The notes beneath the pieces are model-generated. The model searched no databases. It was not told the origin of the DNA and saw only the letters and a list, made by a program, of their open reading frames with translations. DNA of 64,000 nucleotides from Acidimicrobiales bacterium. Lineage in GTDB: Bacteria > Actinomycetota > Acidimicrobiia > Acidimicrobiales > Palsa-688. Position numbers and translations under genes: made by a program. The stretch is from positions 1-64,000 of the forward strand of contig DASUWA010000024.1 in the NCBI GenBank assembly GCA_036378675.1, given 5' to 3'. This document shows positions 59,731-64,000 of the stretch, piece by piece. Within the stretch, counting starts at the first letter, position 1, and every line of letters starts with the position of its first letter.

Positions 59731-61089
59731 GTGCGAACCCTCCTGAGTGGCTTTGACTGCCTTGCCTGCTTCGACGACGCCGGCACGGAGCTCGAGGGGG
59801 CGGACGTCCTCATAGACGGGTCGACCATTGCCGACGTCGGCATAGACCTCTCGACCGAAGTCGATCGGCGGGTCGACTGCCGTGGGCTTGTCGGCCTGCC
59901 CGGGCTCATCAACGCCCATCAGCACCTGTATCAGGGCGCATGCCGTGCCGTCCCCGAGCTGGAGCGAGCACCGATCGAACCGTGGCTGGCAGGGCTGGGG
60001 CGGCGGGTCAAAGGCTGGTACCAGGCCGGCGCCTTCGGCCCTGACGTGGTCGAGGCGGTGGCTGCGGCAGTGCTCACCGAGTCGCTGATGGGCGGGGTGA
60101 CGACCGTCGCGGACCAGCACTACTTTTTCCCCGCTGGGCCCTCCCTTCCCTACGTGGAAGCCACTGTCGCCGCGGCCCGGGAAGTGGGGGTGCGCCTCCA
60201 CGCCTGCCGAGGGACGATCACCCTCGGCCCGGACCTCGACTTGGTCCAGACGGTGGATGAGGTGGTCTCTCACAGTTTGAGCCTGATCGACGCGTTCCAT
60301 GACCCCAATCCCGGCTCCCGGGTCAGGATTGCCTTGGCGCCCTGCGGTGTGCACGTCGATGAGCCGGAGCTGTTCGACCTGCTCGCAGAGGTCGCGGCCG
60401 ACCACGACGCCGTCAGGCTGCACACTCACCTCTACGAGGAGATCGATGCAACGGTGTGCGGGGAGCGCTACGGGTGCACCCCGTGGCGGCTGCTTGCCGA
60501 GCACGGCTGGGCTCAGCCTCGGACGTGGCTGGCACACGTCGTCGATCCGCCCGAGTCCGAGATATCTGAGATGGCCGCGGCCGGCGTCGGCGTGGTTCAC
60601 CTTCCCGCTCCCGACCTGCGCATGGGGTGGGGTGTCGCCCCGCTACGTCAGTTCTTCGATGCCGGCATCACGGTGGGGTTCGGAACCACTGGCTCGGCCT
60701 CGAACGACGGAGCCAACCTCCTCGGCGACCTGCGCCTGGCCGCCCTGGTGCATCGGGCCGCCCACCGGGCTGTGCCGGAGCGGTGGCCGTCGGCAAGAGA
60801 ACTGCTCGCCGCCGCCACCCGTGGCTCGGCGGCATGCCTGGGACGCGACGACCTGGGGGTGATCGCCCCCGGCCGGCAGGCGGATCTCGCGGCGTGGGAC
60901 CTGCGAACGGTCGACCGGGTCGGCGTTCACGACCCGCTCTCGGGGCTGCTGTTGACCGGGCTGAGCAGCCGTGCCGCGCTCGTAATGGTCGCGGGTGAAG
61001 TCGTCGTCGAGGACGGCCAGCCGGTGCACCTTGACCCCGATGCCATCGCAGCCCGGGCCCGGGGGTTGCTCAGAACCCGATCTCCTTGA
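59731..61089 (+). CDS. amidohydrolase, 8-oxoguanine deaminase/AtzB-like, with altered metal site
   Basis: 452 residues from GTG 59731. Most metal and catalytic residues of the 8-oxoguanine deaminase/hydroxyatrazine hydrolase group are present: HQH (63-65), HTHLYE (231-236) and AHVVDPPESE (His269). The C-terminus has DDLGVIAPGRQADLAAWDL. The family motif GVDGSASND is here GTTGSASND, so the metal-binding Asp is Thr320. The enzyme may be inactive, use a different metal geometry or act on another substrate. It overlaps the convergent Rieske gene by 20 bp. Confidence 0.83.
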   Translation: MRTLLSGFDCLACFDDAGTELEGADVLIDGSTIADVGIDLSTEVDRRVDCRGLVGLPGLINAHQHLYQGACRAVPELERAPIEPWLAGLGRRVKGWYQAGAFGPDVVEAVAAAVLTESLMGGVTTVADQHYFFPAGPSLPYVEATVAAAREVGVRLHACRGTITLGPDLDLVQTVDEVVSHSLSLIDAFHDPNPGSRVRIALAPCGVHVDEPELFDLLAEVAADHDAVRLHTHLYEEIDATVCGERYGCTPWRLLAEHGWAQPRTWLAHVVDPPESEISEMAAAGVGVVHLPAPDLRMGWGVAPLRQFFDAGITVGFGTTGSASNDGANLLGDLRLAALVHRAAHRAVPERWPSARELLAAATRGSAACLGRDDLGVIAPGRQADLAAWDLRTVDRVGVHDPLSGLLLTGLSSRAALVMVAGEVVVEDGQPVHLDPDAIAARARGLLRTRSP

Positions 61090-62044
61090 GTCGCTTTCGG
61101 TAGGCGACGGCGAACCGGTCGAAGGACAGATGCAGCTCCTCGAGCGGGTCGAGTGGAAGCCGGACCGGACGCTGGCTTTCGACTATGGCTCGATCGGGGT
61201 TCCAGATGCGGGCCTCGATCGCTTCGTACGCCTCCTCGTCCACCTCGATGTCGAGGGGGAACGTGCACACCCAGAACACCCGGGTCTCGGTCGCGGAAAG
61301 AGGCGAGGAGGCCATGCACAACGACGTGCCAGGACCGCTGGCGTTACCCAACGACACCGAGAACGGCAGGTCGATCTCGTACTCGAAGACCATCGGCGCC
61401 GGCGGCCGGCTCCCCGTCGGGTCGCACGCCTCATAGGGGAAGTCGAACGACAGCCGCCAACCGTCGTCGCTCACCTCGACGGCTAAGGGAGCGACAACCT
61501 CCAGGGCGGGATTGCCGAATGTATCGACGTGGAGGACGGAAAAGTGGGCCACGTCGCAGAAGTTCTCGACCTGACGGAAGGCCTGCGCCTTCCAGTCGTA
61601 CACCTCCCCGACGTGCACTTGGTGTCGGCCGTCGGTGGCTGCCGCCCACGTGGGCCGAGGCCGCAGTTCGTCCGCCTCGTCAACCAGGCAGGCCCAGACC
61701 AAGCCGGCGTGCTCGGACACCCGGTAGGCTCGGACATCGGCTTGCCGTGGAATGGGGCGGGACGGAGCGAGTTGGGGAACGAGTGTGCATCTCCCGGAGC
61801 CGTCGAACCGCCAACCGTGGTATGGGCAGCGCAGGCAACCGTCGATGGTCACGTCACCAAGCGCGAGGCTCGTTCCGCGGTGGGGGCAGATGCCGTCGAC
61901 GACCTGCGCCCGGCCGTCGCCGTCCCGCCACACGGCCAAAGGACGGTCGAGCAGCCGGGTCCCGGTCACTTGGCCCGAGCGGACGTCGGCGCTTCGGGCC
62001 ACCGGATGCCAGAAGCAGGCGGCGAGCTGCTCGAAGACTTGCAC
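61070..62044 (-). CDS. Rieske non-heme iron oxygenase, alpha-subunit type
   Basis: 324 residues from GTG 62044 (a GTG at 62068 is also possible); the much longer open frame to 63001 covers the permease gene and is rejected. Rieske cluster CPHRG-CPYHGW (Cys53, His55, Cys73, His76). Mononuclear iron motif NFCDVAHFSVLH (Asn161, Asp164, His167, His172). It resembles VanA/phthalate-type and N-demethylating ring oxygenases. It needs a separate reductase, none of which is visible. Downstream of the two ABC permease genes. Confidence 0.9.
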   Translation of the reverse strand: MQVFEQLAACFWHPVARSADVRSGQVTGTRLLDRPLAVWRDGDGRAQVVDGICPHRGTSLALGDVTIDGCLRCPYHGWRFDGSGRCTLVPQLAPSRPIPRQADVRAYRVSEHAGLVWACLVDEADELRPRPTWAAATDGRHQVHVGEVYDWKAQAFRQVENFCDVAHFSVLHVDTFGNPALEVVAPLAVEVSDDGWRLSFDFPYEACDPTGSRPPAPMVFEYEIDLPFSVSLGNASGPGTSLCMASSPLSATETRVFWVCTFPLDIEVDEEAYEAIEARIWNPDRAIVESQRPVRLPLDPLEELHLSFDRFAVAYRKRLKEIGF

Positions 62045-62073
62045 TGCGCCCGATCCGCAGACCGACACCGATG

Positions 62074-62943
62074 TCAGCGTGACTGGGGGGGCCCGAATCG
62101 GGCCAGCACGATCGTCTCCAGAGCGCCGATCAGGCGATAGAGGATGAACGAGTAGACGGTCACCAAGGCGACTCGTGACCACAGTCCGTTGTAATCGGAG
62201 AGCGCCCCGACTTGCAGGATCCGGTAGCCCAGGCCCTTGCCAGTCGCGAGCCACTCGGCGAGTAGCGCGCCGATGAGGGCGAGGGGCGCCGCGATGCGCA
62301 TCGATGCCATGAGGGCCGGCAGGGATGTCGGGATCTGGACTCGACGCAGTGTCTCCGCGCGAGACGCCCCGTAGGCGTGGCAGAGGTCCAGCGACTCCTG
62401 GGGCGTCCGGCGCAGCGCCAAGTTGACGTTGACGAGAGTCGGGAAGAAGGTGACGATCCCCGCGATTACGGCGACGGTCTTGAGGTTCCGGCCGAATAGC
62501 AGGACAATCAACGGCGTCATGGCCATCAGCGGGACTGACCGCAGGACCATCGCGATCGGCATGACGGTGCGCTCGAACGGGCGTGACAGGTTGAAGGCGA
62601 CGGCGCACCCGACCGCCGCGACGGTACCCACGCCGAGCCCGATGAACGCGTCGCGGAGCGTCGTCGCCGATTCGTGCCACACCGCCGTGCGGTTCGCCCC
62701 CGCGGATTGCGACGTGACGAGGTAGCGCCAGACGTCCGCGGGTGTCTTGCCGATGAAGTGGTTGACATGGAACAGCTTCAGGAACAGCAGCCAGGCTCCG
62801 AGCACGACGGCGATCGAAACAAGCGTGCCCAGCGTCCGGCGAACGAGCCGGACAGCGAGACCTGACTCCCGCTCGGCGCCCAACCGCGCTGACCTCGCCC
62901 ATTCGATGTCGATGGTGAGCGGTGGCGTCTCTGTCGACGTCAT
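62074..62943 (-). CDS. ABC transporter permease (NitT/TauT, SsuC-like)
   Basis: 289 residues from ATG 62943, which overlaps the previous permease stop (ATGA). Six transmembrane helices; the cytoplasmic EAA-type loop is DLCHAYGASRAETLRRVQIPTSLPALMASMRIAAPLALIGALLAEW. It belongs to the sulfonate/nitrate/taurine/pyrimidine uptake group. The Rieske gene follows 30 bp downstream. Confidence 0.92.
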   Translation of the reverse strand: MTSTETPPLTIDIEWARSARLGAERESGLAVRLVRRTLGTLVSIAVVLGAWLLFLKLFHVNHFIGKTPADVWRYLVTSQSAGANRTAVWHESATTLRDAFIGLGVGTVAAVGCAVAFNLSRPFERTVMPIAMVLRSVPLMAMTPLIVLLFGRNLKTVAVIAGIVTFFPTLVNVNLALRRTPQESLDLCHAYGASRAETLRRVQIPTSLPALMASMRIAAPLALIGALLAEWLATGKGLGYRILQVGALSDYNGLWSRVALVTVYSFILYRLIGALETIVLARFGPPQSR

Positions 62944-63740
62944 CGGACACCCGCCGGCGCCCATGGTGTGAGCAGCCGACCGACGAGGTGGGTGAGGCCA
63001 AAACCGGCGCCGGCGGCCGCGGTCGCGACTATGGCGATGCCCCAGGTTCTGGCGACCTCGAGCGCCTGCATGGAGTTGATCATCGCCACGCCCAGCCCTT
63101 GCGTCCCACCGAGGAACTCGCCGATGATGGCGCCAAGGACAGCTGCAGGTGCGGCAATGCAGAGACCGGCGAACATGCTGGGCAGAGATGCCCGGAGCCG
63201 CACCTTCGTCAACTGCTTGAGCCGCCCTCCACCATACGCGTACACGACATCCAGCGCCGCCGGGTCGGCGCTGCGCAGTCCGACGAGCGTTCCGATGAGC
63301 GTCGTGAAGAACACGGACATAGCGGCGAGCACCACCTTCGGTGTCTCGCCGGTGAATACGATCGCGAAGGTCGGCAGTATGGCGACGGGCGGCAGGCAGT
63401 ACGACGCCACGCCCAACTGCAGAAGGGGGCGTTCGAAGAGGGGCGCCACGAGGAAGAGCATTGCGGTGGCTATCCCGAGGAGGTTCCCCCAGAACCAACC
63501 CTTAATGGCCTCGGCGAGGGTGGTCTGCAGGTTGGGCCAGTAGAAGTGCCACCCGTCCTTCACCATCTTGCTCACCACCGCGGTCGGAGTCGGCACGGCG
63601 TGCGACTTGTGGAACACCGTCGCGCCGAGCAGCTCCCAGAGCAGGAGGAGGGCGACCAGACCGACCGACTCGGTGATCCTGGACAGGGAGAGGCGCATCC
63701 GGCGTGAATACACACCAGGGAGGACCGTCGAGTCCTGCAC
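62940..63740 (-). CDS. ABC transporter permease (NitT/TauT type)
   Basis: 266 residues from GTG 63740. Six helices; the EAA-type loop is DVVYAYGGGRLKQLTKVRLRASLPSMFAGLCIAAPAAVLGAIIGEF. The loop differs from that of the next permease, so the pair forms a heterodimeric channel. It starts 3 bp after the stop of the ATPase gene. Confidence 0.92.
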   Translation of the reverse strand: MQDSTVLPGVYSRRMRLSLSRITESVGLVALLLLWELLGATVFHKSHAVPTPTAVVSKMVKDGWHFYWPNLQTTLAEAIKGWFWGNLLGIATAMLFLVAPLFERPLLQLGVASYCLPPVAILPTFAIVFTGETPKVVLAAMSVFFTTLIGTLVGLRSADPAALDVVYAYGGGRLKQLTKVRLRASLPSMFAGLCIAAPAAVLGAIIGEFLGGTQGLGVAMINSMQALEVARTWGIAIVATAAAGAGFGLTHLVGRLLTPWAPAGVR

Positions 63741-63743
63741 GGC

Positions 63744-64000
63744 TCAGGCCTGGTCAGGGTTGACGCGGCCGAACAACAGCTCGCTGAAGTGGTCGCACAG
63801 TTCGTGGAACCGGGTCGACCGCATCATCTCCGGGGTCCGCGGACGGGGCAAATCGATCTCCGTGCGAGCGATGATGCGCCCCGGCCGCGGGCTCATCACG
63901 GCCACGACGTCGGCCAGGAACACGGCTTCCGCGATGGAGTGAGTGACCAGCAGCGTGGTGGTAGCCCGCTCCGTCCAGATCCGCTGGAGCTCGAGGTTGA
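63744..64000 (-). CDS. ABC transporter ATPase (partial, cut by right edge)
   Basis: Only the last 84 codons are in the window. The H-loop [27 protein letters not shown] and the C-terminus [26 protein letters not shown] match SsuB/TauB-type ATPases. It precedes the two permease genes in the same operon. Confidence 0.85.
   Translation of the reverse strand, partial: NLELQRIWTERATTTLLVTHSIAEAVFLADVVAVMSPRPGRIIARTEIDLPRPRTPEMMRSTRFHELCDHFSELLFGRVNPDQA

Noticed and set aside
61070-63001. Single 643-residue protein covering the Rieske gene and upstream sequence.
   Set aside because: The upstream part lies in the permease gene in another frame and matches nothing; the Rieske domain begins at 62044.

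Overview
The window is GC-rich and dense with genes. Neighbouring genes often overlap by a GTGA or ATGA tetranucleotide. Several features point to a soil or freshwater actinomycete, most probably class Acidimicrobiia: an LAXTG (class E sortase) surface anchor, an F420-type LLM oxidoreductase, a DinB/mycothiol-type protein, a membrane class III nucleotide cyclase of the mycobacterial Rv1318c type, a RecCBD operon, and a GH5 enzyme fused to DGGVFxFG repeats. This assignment is inference from gene content; no rRNA or tRNA gene was seen.

Layout. 1-11137: a TetR repressor and an alpha/beta hydrolase diverge from an amidohydrolase, which is followed by a four-gene transporter operon. That operon has an anchored solute-binding protein, a LivH-LivM fusion permease, a 1010-residue MFS-LivF-LivG fusion and a surface protein. 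Three copies of a GGTGAC-N5-GTCACC-like palindrome link the TetR gene, the amidohydrolase and the transporter operon. 11104-15148: a lipoprotein, a D-aminoacylase-like amidohydrolase and a secreted esterase. 15150-21635: an AT-rich leader, an LAXTG surface protein, a LysM membrane protein, a run of coiled-coil and small membrane proteins, and a membrane diguanylate cyclase. 21682-30523: recC-recB-recD. 30524-35602: a repeat-rich intergenic region, a Ser/Thr kinase, an LLM oxidoreductase carrying a 36-bp tandem-repeat insertion, an orphan double Clp-N protein and small membrane or lipoproteins. 35635-46028: two amidases flanking an OmpR-type two-component system, a glyoxalase and DinB pair around a perfect palindrome, a methyltransferase, a patatin, a membrane cyclase and a TrmH-family methyltransferase.

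46032-54160 is a tightly packed five-gene operon on the minus strand. It encodes an unknown protein, a soluble cyclase-ATPase (AAA/STAND), a large FAD oxidoreductase, an Ig-like protein and a polyprenyl diphosphate synthase. It reads like a nucleotide-cyclase/STAND-controlled isoprenoid redox unit, for which I know no described counterpart. It diverges from a polysaccharide deacetylase across a perfect 18-bp palindrome.

55328-64000: the GH5/repeat protein with a clear terminator, an orphan TacT-like acetyltransferase, and a possible N-heterocycle catabolic island. The island holds a MarR regulator with two 19-bp operators, a SnoaL-like protein, RidA, an amidohydrolase fragment, an 8-oxoguanine-deaminase/AtzB-like amidohydrolase lacking its metal-binding Asp, a Rieske oxygenase and a NitT/TauT-type ABC importer cut by the right edge.

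The two best candidates for an undescribed system are the MFS-ABC fusion transporter regulon and the cyclase-STAND/FAD/prenyl-synthase operon.
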